A DNA stretch of 64,000 nucleotides, from positions 5,039,001 to 5,103,000 of the forward strand of contig NZ_AP014637.1 in NCBI RefSeq assembly GCF_000829415.1, given 5' to 3'. The translations under genes and the position numbers were made by a program. Each line of letters starts with the position of its first letter. Position 1 is the first letter of the stretch. The stretch is from Pseudomonas sp. StFLB209. Its GTDB lineage: Bacteria; Pseudomonadota; Gammaproteobacteria; Pseudomonadales; Pseudomonadaceae. The notes under the pieces were generated by a model. It did no database searches and had not been told where the DNA came from. It saw only the letters and a list, made by a program, of their open reading frames with translations. This document shows positions 19,305 through 27,211 of this stretch, one piece after another.

Positions 19305-19856
19305 ATGGATCTTGAAACACTCAGAAGCTTACAGGAGGCAGCTCGTTTGCATGCCGTCAGGGCATTCATTGGTAAAGATACTCAGTACAACCCTCACCTT
19401 CTAAATATCACTGAAATCAATGAATGCGCTATATCCCAATACGAAACCTGGCTTACCCAATATGACTTCGGCTGGGAACGTGTTCTGAAATGGGAGCAGC
19501 GTAGTGCCCACTTCGCCGCCATTGACGTCGCCATCTGGTATGACGGCCGCCTGGCAGGGTTGTGCTGGGCGACACCTAAACAAAGCCGAGAAAAAGTCTT
19601 TGTACTGTATCTGGAGCGCAATCCAGATAACGCATTACCTACCAAGGGCTATATTGCTCCATTAGGACTACGGGCAGTTTGCAGTTATGGCCTGCTGCTG
19701 GATATGCGGTATATCGTGGTCAACGATCCCGATCCTGGAGCACGTCGGGCTTATCAGACAGAGGGCTTTCACTTCATCCCGGGCATAGGTCTTGCCTACG
19801 ACCTGACCCGGGAATACGATGGCCACAACCGGGAGGCAGATTCATATGAGCAATAA
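19305..19856 (+). CDS. Hypothetical GNAT-like protein
   Basis: This 183-residue protein of unknown function has lower GC than its neighbours. The middle and C-terminus suggest a GNAT acetyltransferase-like fold: IDVAIWYDGRLAGLCWA as beta strands 2-3, and a final AYQTEGFHFIP resembling the YxxxGF element of GNATs. An obvious acetyl-CoA loop (Q/R-x-x-G-x-G/A) is not clear. It overlaps the next small gene by 11 nt, so the pair is co-expressed. Together with the composition this suggests acquisition by transfer. Confidence 0.7.
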   Translation: MDLETLRSLQEAARLHAVRAFIGKDTQYNPHLLNITEINECAISQYETWLTQYDFGWERVLKWEQRSAHFAAIDVAIWYDGRLAGLCWATPKQSREKVFVLYLERNPDNALPTKGYIAPLGLRAVCSYGLLLDMRYIVVNDPDPGARRAYQTEGFHFIPGIGLAYDLTREYDGHNREADSYEQ

Positions 19857-20028
19857 TGTCAATCTCAAAATCAGGGACGAAGCGCTTGCCAGACTTGAGC
19901 GCATCCAGCGCTCTGGCAATTTCCGCGATTTCTTCGATGCAGCAGCCATCGAGGCTTTCAGCGAGGTGGAAAGCCCGGTGCTTGCAGGCAAGCCTCGTAA
20001 ACGCAAGCCAGATGCCAAAGTGTCTTGA
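19846..20028 (+). CDS. Small hypothetical protein paired with the GNAT-like gene
   Basis: This 60-residue product has an early amphipathic helix (LKIRDEALARLERIQRSGNF) and a basic tail (KPRKRKPDAK). ATG 19846 has GGGAGGC 8 nt upstream, whereas the earlier in-frame ATG 19819 has no such site. It overlaps the upstream gene by 11 nt. It could be a partner or antitoxin-like protein, but no RHH or HTH motif is clear. Its function is unknown. Confidence 0.65.
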   Translation: MSNNVNLKIRDEALARLERIQRSGNFRDFFDAAAIEAFSEVESPVLAGKPRKRKPDAKVS

Positions 20029-20127
20029 AGTAATCCGGCTTCAGTCTTCAGGATCAGCACGGCGACCTGAAAACCAGCCGGTTCGCACCCACGATGATGC
20101 AGTAGCCATCATGGCTGCAAGAGAAGT

Positions 20128-20955
20128 TCAAGGCACCCTCGGCAACGCTCGCTTGTGCGCGGTACGCCTGAAGGCTGTCTCGATAATCCCACGGGTGTCA
20201 GCACTGACCTCTTCGCCCATCAAATAAGCATCAATCTCGGCATAGCTACAGCCATACGCCGCTTCATCCAGCCTGCCCGGCTGCAAGTCTTCCAGATCCG
20301 CTGTCGGCGCCTTGAACACCAGTGCCTCTGGCGCTCCCAGTGCTTTGGCTACTTGTCTGACCTGGCCTTTGGTCAGGCCAGACAGCGGCGCCAGGTCGCA
20401 GGCACCATCGCCGAACTTGGTGAAAAAGCCCATCAGTGCCTCGGCGGCGTGATCCGTGCCGACCACCAGACCGTTGCAGAAGTTGGCAATCGCGTATTGC
20501 GCCACCATCCGTGTTCGAGCCTTGACGTTGCCTTTGGTGAAGTCGGTCTGCTCCGGGGTCGGCTGCAAGCCTTCAATGCTGATCGAGTCCATCAGGCCAT
20601 CGACCGCAGCAGCGATATTGCTGGTGGTGATCTGATCCGGACGGATGAAGTCCAGCGCGGCCTGAGCATCACGCTCGTCGGCCTGGCTGCGGTATGGCAG
20701 GCGCACGGCGATAAACCGGGCGTCAACGCCCTCCTCGCGCAGTTGCTCCACCGCCAACTGGCACAAGCGCCCGGCGGTCAGCGAGTCGACACCGCCACTG
20801 ATCCCCAGCACCAGAGTCTTGCAGCCCGACTCGCGCAGCACCTGCTTGATGAATCCGGTGCGCCGGGTGATCTCACTGGCTTCGGTGCCAGGCTGCCATT
20901 GCCGGTCGATACCCAGTTGCAGGGCAATGTCGCGTTGCAGTTGCGTGCTCATCAA
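20128..20955 (-). CDS. nadE: Ammonia-dependent NAD+ synthetase
   Basis: This 275-residue enzyme amidates nicotinate adenine dinucleotide to NAD+ with ATP and ammonia. The N-type ATP pyrophosphatase loop is [14 protein letters not shown] (about residues 53-66), and [19 protein letters not shown] is the conserved NadE C-terminal segment. No glutaminase domain is present. Its start overlaps the pncB stop (ATGA), so it is the third gene of the pncA-pncB-nadE operon. Confidence 0.95.
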   Translation of the reverse strand: MMSTQLQRDIALQLGIDRQWQPGTEASEITRRTGFIKQVLRESGCKTLVLGISGGVDSLTAGRLCQLAVEQLREEGVDARFIAVRLPYRSQADERDAQAALDFIRPDQITTSNIAAAVDGLMDSISIEGLQPTPEQTDFTKGNVKARTRMVAQYAIANFCNGLVVGTDHAAEALMGFFTKFGDGACDLAPLSGLTKGQVRQVAKALGAPEALVFKAPTADLEDLQPGRLDEAAYGCSYAEIDAYLMGEEVSADTRGIIETAFRRTAHKRALPRVP

Positions 20956-22187
20956 AGATTCTCCTGCTGTGACTGATTGTTCAGGTCGACGTTGAACACC
21001 TGCGCTGCGTATTGCAGGAACGAGGCGTCTTCGCAGACGTTCTTCACCGGGTCGTCGGAAAACTTCACCACCGGTTCGCCATGCACCCGCACCAGTTTCA
21101 TGACAATGCTCAGCGGCTCTACGCCTTCAACATCACACGCCAGGCTGGTGCCCATGCCGAAGCCGACTTTGGCCTTGCCCCGCACGTGGCGCAGGATCGG
21201 CAGGCATTTTTCGAAATTCAGCCCGTCGGAGAACATCAGGTCTTTGCTGCGCGGGTCGATGCCCAGTTCCTGGTAGCGCGCCAGCACCTTGTCGGCCCAG
21301 ACGATGGGGTTGCCGGAGTCCTGGCGCAGGCCGTCGTACAGCTTGGCGAAGTACAGGTCGAAGTCCTTGAGGAAAAAGTCGGTGCTGATGCAGTCAGTCA
21401 GCGCGATCCCCAACCGGCCACGGTATTCACGCACCCAGTTTTCCAGCGCCGCGCTCTGGCTCTCGCGCAACCGGCCCATTTGCTGGTGGACCATCAGCCA
21501 CTGGTGAGCCATGGTGCCGATCAGCGGCAGGTCGAATTCATAAGCCAGGTGCGCGTTGCTGGTCCCGACAAATACCCCTGGAAAGTCGCGGCGCATGATG
21601 TCGACCATTTCTCGCTGGGCACGGAACGACAAGCGCCGCCGGGTCGAAAAGTCTGAAACCCGAAGTTCGGCCAGCTCATCGGCGCTGGCATTTTTCTCCA
21701 GCCACTCGAATTTCTGATAGAGCCGACGGGTAACGTCTTCCAGCTCGACATCCGGGTATTTGTCGCGGTTGCGCAGTTCGCTGACCATCGCCAGCACCGG
21801 TTGCTCGAACATGATGCAGTGCAGCATCGGCCCGCGAACCCGGATATTCAGTTGGCCATCAACCTCCGAGACATGGATGTAGCGCAGGTTGAAGCGAAAC
21901 AGGCCCAGGAACTGCTCGAAGTCCGGGGTCAGGTATTCACGAAAGCGCCGGTTGAACAGAAAGCGCTGCTCGCCCTCACGCATCTGCAGATCGGCCAGAC
22001 GCTCCAGTTCGACGCGGATCTCGGGGATCAGGTGGCCGAGTTTTTCCTGCGAGCGAACAATAAACAGGTATTCCACATCCACATTGGGGTGCTGGTGCAG
22101 CACCGCCTGCATCATGGTGAAGGTGTAGTAGTCAGTGTCCAGCAGGCTCTGGATGACACCGGTGTCGCGGTCAAATGCGCTGTCCAT
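20952..22187 (-). CDS. pncB: Nicotinate phosphoribosyltransferase
   Basis: This 411-residue enzyme forms nicotinate mononucleotide from nicotinate and PRPP, with [23 protein letters not shown] at the N-terminus and [20 protein letters not shown], whose histidine is the phosphorylated one, are diagnostic. It lies between pncA and nadE, so the operon converts nicotinamide to NAD+ with one further adenylylation step supplied by the divergent nadD-like gene. Confidence 0.95.
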   Translation of the reverse strand: MDSAFDRDTGVIQSLLDTDYYTFTMMQAVLHQHPNVDVEYLFIVRSQEKLGHLIPEIRVELERLADLQMREGEQRFLFNRRFREYLTPDFEQFLGLFRFNLRYIHVSEVDGQLNIRVRGPMLHCIMFEQPVLAMVSELRNRDKYPDVELEDVTRRLYQKFEWLEKNASADELAELRVSDFSTRRRLSFRAQREMVDIMRRDFPGVFVGTSNAHLAYEFDLPLIGTMAHQWLMVHQQMGRLRESQSAALENWVREYRGRLGIALTDCISTDFFLKDFDLYFAKLYDGLRQDSGNPIVWADKVLARYQELGIDPRSKDLMFSDGLNFEKCLPILRHVRGKAKVGFGMGTSLACDVEGVEPLSIVMKLVRVHGEPVVKFSDDPVKNVCEDASFLQYAAQVFNVDLNNQSQQENL

Positions 22188-22196
22188 GATCGTGCC

Positions 22197-22844
22197 TTAT
22201 TCGCTGGCCAGTCTGGCGGTCTGTTCCCGGGTGGTGCCGATGGCAATGCCCGCTTGTTGCATCTCGTGGATCGCTTGCGCAGCACCCGCCTCACTGATAG
22301 CGCGGCAGGCCGGCAGGTGAATGATCACCTTGAAGCCGGCAGCGACCAGTTGCAGCGCGGTGGTCTTGACGCAGAAGTCCAGAGCCAGGCCACCGACAAT
22401 CACTTGTTTGATCCCCCGGCTGTCCAGGTACTGCGCCACCCCGGTGGACAGTTTGCCGTGCAGGTCGTGGTACAGCGCGCCGTACGGGTGAAAGTCCGGC
22501 TCCACGCCCTTCCAGACGAAGTAGTCGTAGTCATAGGGCGCGGGCAGTTCGTCGAGCAAGTCAAAACCTTCAGTGCCCGGTACGCAGTGGCTGACCCAAG
22601 TCAGGTCGGCATGCGCAAGCCCCGTGGGTTGCAGCATCTGCTCATGGCCGCTAACCACCCAAGGGGCGTTGGGGCTGTGTGCATCCTTGCTGCCGACCCG
22701 CACGCTGGCCAGGGTTGCGATGAAGTTCAGATCGCTGGCGATCTGATCACCACCGGCTACCGGTAGTTCAGCGGGGCAAAGCGGCGTGAAGCCCTTCTGG
22801 GCGTCAACATCGAAAGAAGCGGTAGTGCTGAAGGAGCGGTTCAT
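22197..22844 (-). CDS. pncA: Nicotinamidase
   Basis: This 215-residue cysteine hydrolase deamidates nicotinamide to nicotinate. The triad elements are FDVDAQKGF (Asp), FVWKGVEPD (Lys) and VGGLALDFCVKTTAL (Cys). ATG 22844 is set by an excellent AGGAGGT 7 nt upstream; an in-frame start at 22880 would precede it but lies in the operator region. An NrtR-like motif overlaps the start codon and ribosome site. Confidence 0.94.
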   Translation of the reverse strand: MNRSFSTTASFDVDAQKGFTPLCPAELPVAGGDQIASDLNFIATLASVRVGSKDAHSPNAPWVVSGHEQMLQPTGLAHADLTWVSHCVPGTEGFDLLDELPAPYDYDYFVWKGVEPDFHPYGALYHDLHGKLSTGVAQYLDSRGIKQVIVGGLALDFCVKTTALQLVAAGFKVIIHLPACRAISEAGAAQAIHEMQQAGIAIGTTREQTARLASE

Positions 22845-22853
22845 GTCGTGTAC
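22839..22853 (-). promoter_or_regulatory. NrtR-like site overlapping the pncA start codon
   Basis: On the minus strand this reads GTACACGACATGAAC and matches 13 of 15 positions of the GTACACGTCATGTAC site at 22875-22889. It covers the pncA initiation codon and lies beside the Shine-Dalgarno. This is a possible third operator, or a chance similarity caused by the ATG. Confidence 0.45.
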
Positions 22854-22874
22854 CTCCTGTTCGTGAAACCAAAG

Positions 22875-22889
22875 GTACACGTCATGTAC
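22875..22889. promoter_or_regulatory. Probable NrtR operator, pncA side
   Basis: GTACACGTCATGTAC has inverted halves GTACA and TGTAC. It lies 31 bp upstream of the pncA start in the divergent nadD2-nrtR / pncA-pncB-nadE promoter region. A close copy is found on the nadD side. Confidence 0.75.
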
Positions 22890-23005
22890 TCTTTATGCAA
22901 TCCGTTTTTTCATCCACCGCAGTCTTGGCGTACGAAACACTCCATTCTGAGGCAGGGTTCTCATTTCATCCGCCTGGCTTACGCAGCGCGTGAAACTGCT
23001 ATAAG

Positions 23006-23020
23006 GTATATGACGTGTAC
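23006..23020. promoter_or_regulatory. Probable NrtR operator, nadD side
   Basis: GTATATGACGTGTAC is the inverted counterpart of the site at 22875-22889 (131 bp apart) and lies 20 bp upstream of the nadD-like start. Both sites are preceded by G and followed by TC. Confidence 0.75.
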
Positions 23021-23039
23021 TCACAAAAGGTAACCAGGC

Positions 23040-23576
23040 ATGTACGAGATCGCAGTCTATGGCGGCGCCTTCAACCCGCCTCACATCGGCCATGTAAACG
23101 TCATGCTGGAAGCCGCGCGTCTGGCGCGCCGGGTGTTGGTGGTGCCCAGCTTCAGGCACCCGGATGGCAAGCAGATGGCCGATCACGCATTGCGCGTGGA
23201 CTGGCTGCAGCGCATCGTCACGCATTTGCAGGCAGCGGCAATCAGCGTCAGCGACGTGGAGCAGCAACTGGCAGCCGATCAACCAGGGCCGGTCTACAGC
23301 TATGCGTTACTCGACCACCTGGCCGCCAGCCTGGGCGTCGCTGACCGGCAACTGGCCCTGGTGGTCGGCCCGGATGTGCTGCAACAACTGCCCCGTTTCT
23401 ACCAGGGCGAAGCCTTACTGCGCAGGTTTGCAGTGATCAGCATTGCCGAACAGGCCCCGGTGCGCAGCAGCCTTCTGCGTGAACGCCTGCTGCAAGGAGA
23501 AGCATTGCCTGAACACTGGCTGGCCCCCGGCCTCAATCCGTTAAACTATCGCCACTACGCCGTTGCCGGACATTGA
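23040..23576 (+). CDS. nadD2: Nicotinate-nucleotide adenylyltransferase-like protein (NadD2)
   Basis: This 178-residue nucleotidyltransferase has the motif GGAFNPPHIGH at residues 8-18 (HxGH type). The C-terminal motif is VRSSLLRERL, a variant of the usual ISST-x-IR. It is shorter than the housekeeping NadD and is therefore the salvage paralogue found beside nrtR in pseudomonads. It should couple NaMN and ATP to NaAD, bridging PncB and NadE from the divergent operon. Confidence 0.9.
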   Translation: MYEIAVYGGAFNPPHIGHVNVMLEAARLARRVLVVPSFRHPDGKQMADHALRVDWLQRIVTHLQAAAISVSDVEQQLAADQPGPVYSYALLDHLAASLGVADRQLALVVGPDVLQQLPRFYQGEALLRRFAVISIAEQAPVRSSLLRERLLQGEALPEHWLAPGLNPLNYRHYAVAGH

Positions 23577-23577
23577 C

Positions 23578-24285
23578 ATGCAAGCCCCTACCCCCCCAAG
23601 AGCCGCTTACCTGCACACCATCGACCTGTGTGTGCTGCGCTACTGTCGCACCAGCCAGACCTTGCAGATCCTGCTCAATCAGCGCGACAACGAACCCTAC
23701 GCCGGGCACTGGGCGCTGCCCGGTATCGTGGTCAATGGCGATGTCGAAGACCGCACTCTGGACGATGCGCTGGAGCGTCTGCGCAGCTCCAGCAAGGTCG
23801 CCATGCCGCTGGCCTGGAGTGAACAGGTCGGCACCGTGGGCGATGCGTTTCGTGATCCGCGTTGCTGGTCTTCATCGACTTACTATCTGGCGATTGTCAG
23901 CAGCAGCGTTGAACCGGGCGAAGGGCAACGCTTTGTGTCGTTGCAAGAGGCTGCCTCCGGGGTCTTCAAACTGCCTTTTGACCACAACAGGCTGGTTGCC
24001 GGCTGTCATGAGCGGCTGTTGTCCAAATCGATGTACAGCAGCCTGCCGCTGATGTTTCTGGGGGCGGAATTCAGCGCGCCGGAGGCGGTAAACATTTTCT
24101 CGCTGGTGCTGCAACGCCCGGTGCTCAAGACCAGCATCCGCCAGCGTTTGCTGAAAATGACTGAGGCCGGTTACCTGCGTGAATCAGGGCGCAAAAAGAA
24201 CGGCGACGGCGGCCGGCCGCAGGCGACCCTGGACAACCTCAGGCCCGAGAGTCTGTACCTGTTTGATCGCAGCTTTTTGGACTGA
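23578..24285 (+). CDS. nrtR: NrtR, Nudix-related repressor of NAD metabolism
   Basis: This 235-residue protein combines an N-terminal Nudix-like domain (about residues 10-140; LLNQRDNEPYAGHWALPGIV) with a degenerate Nudix box and a C-terminal winged HTH (about 155-230; QRLLKMTEAGYLRESGRKKN). NrtR proteins bind ADP-ribose and repress NAD biosynthesis genes. The gene starts 1 nt after the nadD2 stop. The paired sites at 22875 and 23006, possibly with 22839, are its likely targets. Confidence 0.93.
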   Translation: MQAPTPPRAAYLHTIDLCVLRYCRTSQTLQILLNQRDNEPYAGHWALPGIVVNGDVEDRTLDDALERLRSSSKVAMPLAWSEQVGTVGDAFRDPRCWSSSTYYLAIVSSSVEPGEGQRFVSLQEAASGVFKLPFDHNRLVAGCHERLLSKSMYSSLPLMFLGAEFSAPEAVNIFSLVLQRPVLKTSIRQRLLKMTEAGYLRESGRKKNGDGGRPQATLDNLRPESLYLFDRSFLD

Positions 24286-24312
24286 TCGGTCGCTCAGGCA
24301 TCGCCACGGCAT

Positions 24313-24428
24313 CTGTAGGAGCCGCTTTAGCGGCGAAGCGTATGCGAAACCGTTCGCAGCTAAAGCCAATACGGGTCACTTGGGTACTGTATGCCCCCGG
24401 TGGTAGCGACCTTGGTCGCGAAAGGGCC
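24313..24428. repeat. Cluster of REP-like palindromes
   Basis: GTAGGAGCCGCTTTAGCGGC starting at 24315 is a classic Pseudomonas REP. A diverged inverted partner, GTTCGCAGCTAAAGCC, follows at 24352, and a second class of palindrome, TAGCGACCTTGGTCGCG, at about 24404. They lie between the nrtR stop and the convergent sensor kinase. Confidence 0.75.
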
Positions 24429-24477
24429 AGGAAAGTCACTGCATCTGCTGGGAATGTATTGAAAGCTAAAACTGCCG

Positions 24478-26997
24478 CTACGAGCCGATCAATTCCCGTA
24501 CCCGTGTGGCCAGGGCTTCGGTGGTGAAGGGTTTGGTCAGGACCAGCCGGCCTTCGCCCAAATCCCCGCAGCCAATCGCGGCGCTTTCGGCGTAGCCGGT
24601 GATGAACAAGGTCTTGAGGCCTGGACGTACTTCCTGCCCGGCGTCGGCCATTTGCCGGCCGTTCATCCCGCCGGGCAGGCCCACGTCGGTAATCAACAGG
24701 TCGATGCGCATATCCGAGCGAAGCAGTTTCAGCCCGGCCATGCTGTCGTTGGCTTCAATGACCGTATAGCCCAGTTCGCCAAGCACATCGGCCAGCAGCA
24801 TGCGCACGGTGGGTTCGTCATCGACGATCAGAATCGCCTCGTCGGATGAGGCAGTGGCCGTGAACTCGCGTTCGGCATCGCCCTCCTCCTTTTGCGCCTC
24901 GCCCAGATGCCTGGGCAGGTACAAGCGCACCGTGGCGCCTTGTCCGGGTACCGAGTAAATCCGCGCCTGGCCGCCAGACTGCCTGGCAAAGCCGTAGATC
25001 ATCGACAGGCCAAGGCCGGTGCCCTGGCCAATCGGTTTGGTGGTAAAGAATGGATCGAAAGCCTTGGCGATCACTTCCGGCGGCATGCCGGTACCGGTGT
25101 CGGTGACGCTGAGGGCGACATAGTCGCCTGCGCCAACCTCATAGGCAGCGGCCGTGACGGCATCAAGCTCACGGTTGGCCGTTTCGATGGTAATCCGCCC
25201 GCCATCGGGCATCGCATCGCGGGCGTTGATGCACAGATTGAGCAAGGCATTCTCAAGCTGACTGATATCCACCAGGGTCGGCCAAAGTTCATCCTGGCCC
25301 AAGGCTTCGATCTCGATGCCCGGCCCGACAGTGCGCTGGATCATCTCGGTCATACCGGCCACCAGCGTGTTGATATCGGTGGGCCGCGGGTCGAGGGTCT
25401 GACGCCGCGAGAAGGCAAGCAGCCGGTGGGTCAGTGAGGCCGCGCGCTTGGCTGCACCCTGAGCGGCGCTGATGTACTTGCTGACATCCTTGAGCCGCCC
25501 CTGGGCGATGCGCATATCCATCAGTTCCAGCGCGCCGGAGATACCGGCCAGCAGGTTATTGAAGTCGTGAGCCAGGCCACCGGTCAATTGACCGACCGCC
25601 TCCATCTTCTGCGACTGACGCAGCTTTTCTTCGGCTTGCATCAGTTCTGCGGTGCGTTCGGCCACGCGCAATTCCAGCGTGTCGTTGATGGCCCGCAAAG
25701 CGGCGGTGGCGCGATCACGCTCGGCCTCTACCGTGCGCCGCTCCTGCACGTCGATAAGCACCCCGGGAAAACTCAGCGGCGTGCCGTCCGCTGCGTGGTC
25801 GACCCGGCCATTGGCTTCGATCCAGTAATATTTGCCGTCAGCGCGGCGCACCCGGTACTGGTGGGCATAAGCCCCGCCGCGAGCGACCACTTCGTTGATT
25901 GCCTCGATCAGCCCGTCAGTGTCGTCCGGGTGCACGGTGTCGATCACCTGACGCAGGCTCAGCCCGACCCGGCCCAATGCCGGATCAAGGCCAAAGCCCT
26001 TGGCAAACCCTTCGTCGACCGTGAACCGATCGGTGGGCAAGTCCCAGTGCCAAGTGCCAATGATGGCCCCGGCAGCCAGAGCCAGTTGCACGCGCTCGAC
26101 GTTTTCCCGCGCCACAGCCTCACTGAGCCGCAGGCGTTCCTGGGCAGTGCGGCGCGCGGTGACATCGCTGAAAAAGATCCCGATCTGGCGCTGCGCAGGG
26201 TCACCGACCCGCACCGCACGTACGTCGAACCAACGCTGGAAGGCTTCGGCGAAGTTCTCGAAGTTGGCCGGCTCACCGGTTTTGGCCACATGGCCGTAGG
26301 TTTGAAACCAGAACGGCTCAAGGTTCGGCGCGAATTCGGTCACCCACTTGCCGCGCAGGTTGACGCCGGCCTGACGTTCAAAGGCCGCGTTGACCTCGAC
26401 GAAGCGATAGTCCACCGGTTGGTCCTGCTCGTTGAACTTCACCTGGACGATGGCAAAGGCCGTTTCGATGGTTTCCAGAATGGTCCGGTAGCGCTCTTCG
26501 CTCTCGCGCAAGGCGGTTTCGGCGCTGCGCATATGGCTCAGGTCGAGCATCGCGCCAATCATCCGCGTGGCCTGGCCGTCAGCATTACGGATCACATGAC
26601 CACGATCGAGCACTTCGGCGTAGGAGCCATCGGCGCGGACAAAACGGTATTCATCGGTCCAGGAGGTTGCGCTGCCGTCGATCACCGCATGGATCGAGTG
26701 ATCGATGCGCTGGCGGTCATCGGGGTGGATCTGCGCGATCCACCACTCGCCGGTCATGTCGTCAGGCCCAGGGCAATGGCCATAGGCTTGTTGCAGTGCG
26801 TCGTTCCACTGCACGTGGTTGCCCTGCAGGTCCCAGTCCCAGATTGCGTCGTTGGTGGCCTTGGCCACCAGCCGGTAGCGCTCCTGAGTCTCTTCGATGG
26901 CACGCGCGGTCGCGCAGCTTTCGGACTTGCGCGCGCCTGCGCAAGCACCCGGGGCGTGAAGGCCAGCTTCGGCCAGGGCCGCCCGCAGGCGCATCAC
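24478..26997 (-). CDS. Soluble hybrid sensor histidine kinase (PAS x3, HisKA, HATPase, REC)
   Basis: This kinase of about 839 residues has no TM segment. PAS domains lie at about 40-160, 170-290 and 300-430, followed by a coiled coil (440-475). HisKA carries GGLAHDFNNLLAG with the phospho-His at 477. The HATPase domain spans about 570-690 (NARDAMPDGG, GTGLGLSMIYGF), and the receiver about 720-838 (phospho-Asp 771 in ITDVGLPGG, Lys in LTKPF). No LOV cysteine motif is seen. The start is uncertain: GTG 26997 and ATG 26994 lack a good ribosome site, and the frame stays open about 17 codons further upstream with no standard start. It diverges from the patatin gene. Confidence 0.9.
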   Translation of the reverse strand: MMRLRAALAEAGLHAPGACAGARKSESCATARAIEETQERYRLVAKATNDAIWDWDLQGNHVQWNDALQQAYGHCPGPDDMTGEWWIAQIHPDDRQRIDHSIHAVIDGSATSWTDEYRFVRADGSYAEVLDRGHVIRNADGQATRMIGAMLDLSHMRSAETALRESEERYRTILETIETAFAIVQVKFNEQDQPVDYRFVEVNAAFERQAGVNLRGKWVTEFAPNLEPFWFQTYGHVAKTGEPANFENFAEAFQRWFDVRAVRVGDPAQRQIGIFFSDVTARRTAQERLRLSEAVARENVERVQLALAAGAIIGTWHWDLPTDRFTVDEGFAKGFGLDPALGRVGLSLRQVIDTVHPDDTDGLIEAINEVVARGGAYAHQYRVRRADGKYYWIEANGRVDHAADGTPLSFPGVLIDVQERRTVEAERDRATAALRAINDTLELRVAERTAELMQAEEKLRQSQKMEAVGQLTGGLAHDFNNLLAGISGALELMDMRIAQGRLKDVSKYISAAQGAAKRAASLTHRLLAFSRRQTLDPRPTDINTLVAGMTEMIQRTVGPGIEIEALGQDELWPTLVDISQLENALLNLCINARDAMPDGGRITIETANRELDAVTAAAYEVGAGDYVALSVTDTGTGMPPEVIAKAFDPFFTTKPIGQGTGLGLSMIYGFARQSGGQARIYSVPGQGATVRLYLPRHLGEAQKEEGDAEREFTATASSDEAILIVDDEPTVRMLLADVLGELGYTVIEANDSMAGLKLLRSDMRIDLLITDVGLPGGMNGRQMADAGQEVRPGLKTLFITGYAESAAIGCGDLGEGRLVLTKPFTTEALATRVRELIGS

Positions 26998-27211
26998 CTC
27001 GGCTTCCAGCGCTGTACGGTCAAGATCTTTCAGGATTGCAACTACCTATGCAGGGTGTTTAGACGATCAGGCACCGTTCGGGCGCGGGTACAACAAGTGA
27101 CTTCGACAGGAACGATGAACAATCGTGCCGTTCGATGCTGGCAAATGGCTGCCGCCATGCATTATCTTCCGGCTCAACAAGGACCACCACTCATATTCAA
27201 CGGGATGGCAC

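Noticed and set aside
19819..19845. Longer start for the 60-residue protein
   Set aside because: ATG 19846 has GGGAGGC at good distance; the earlier ATG has no ribosome site.
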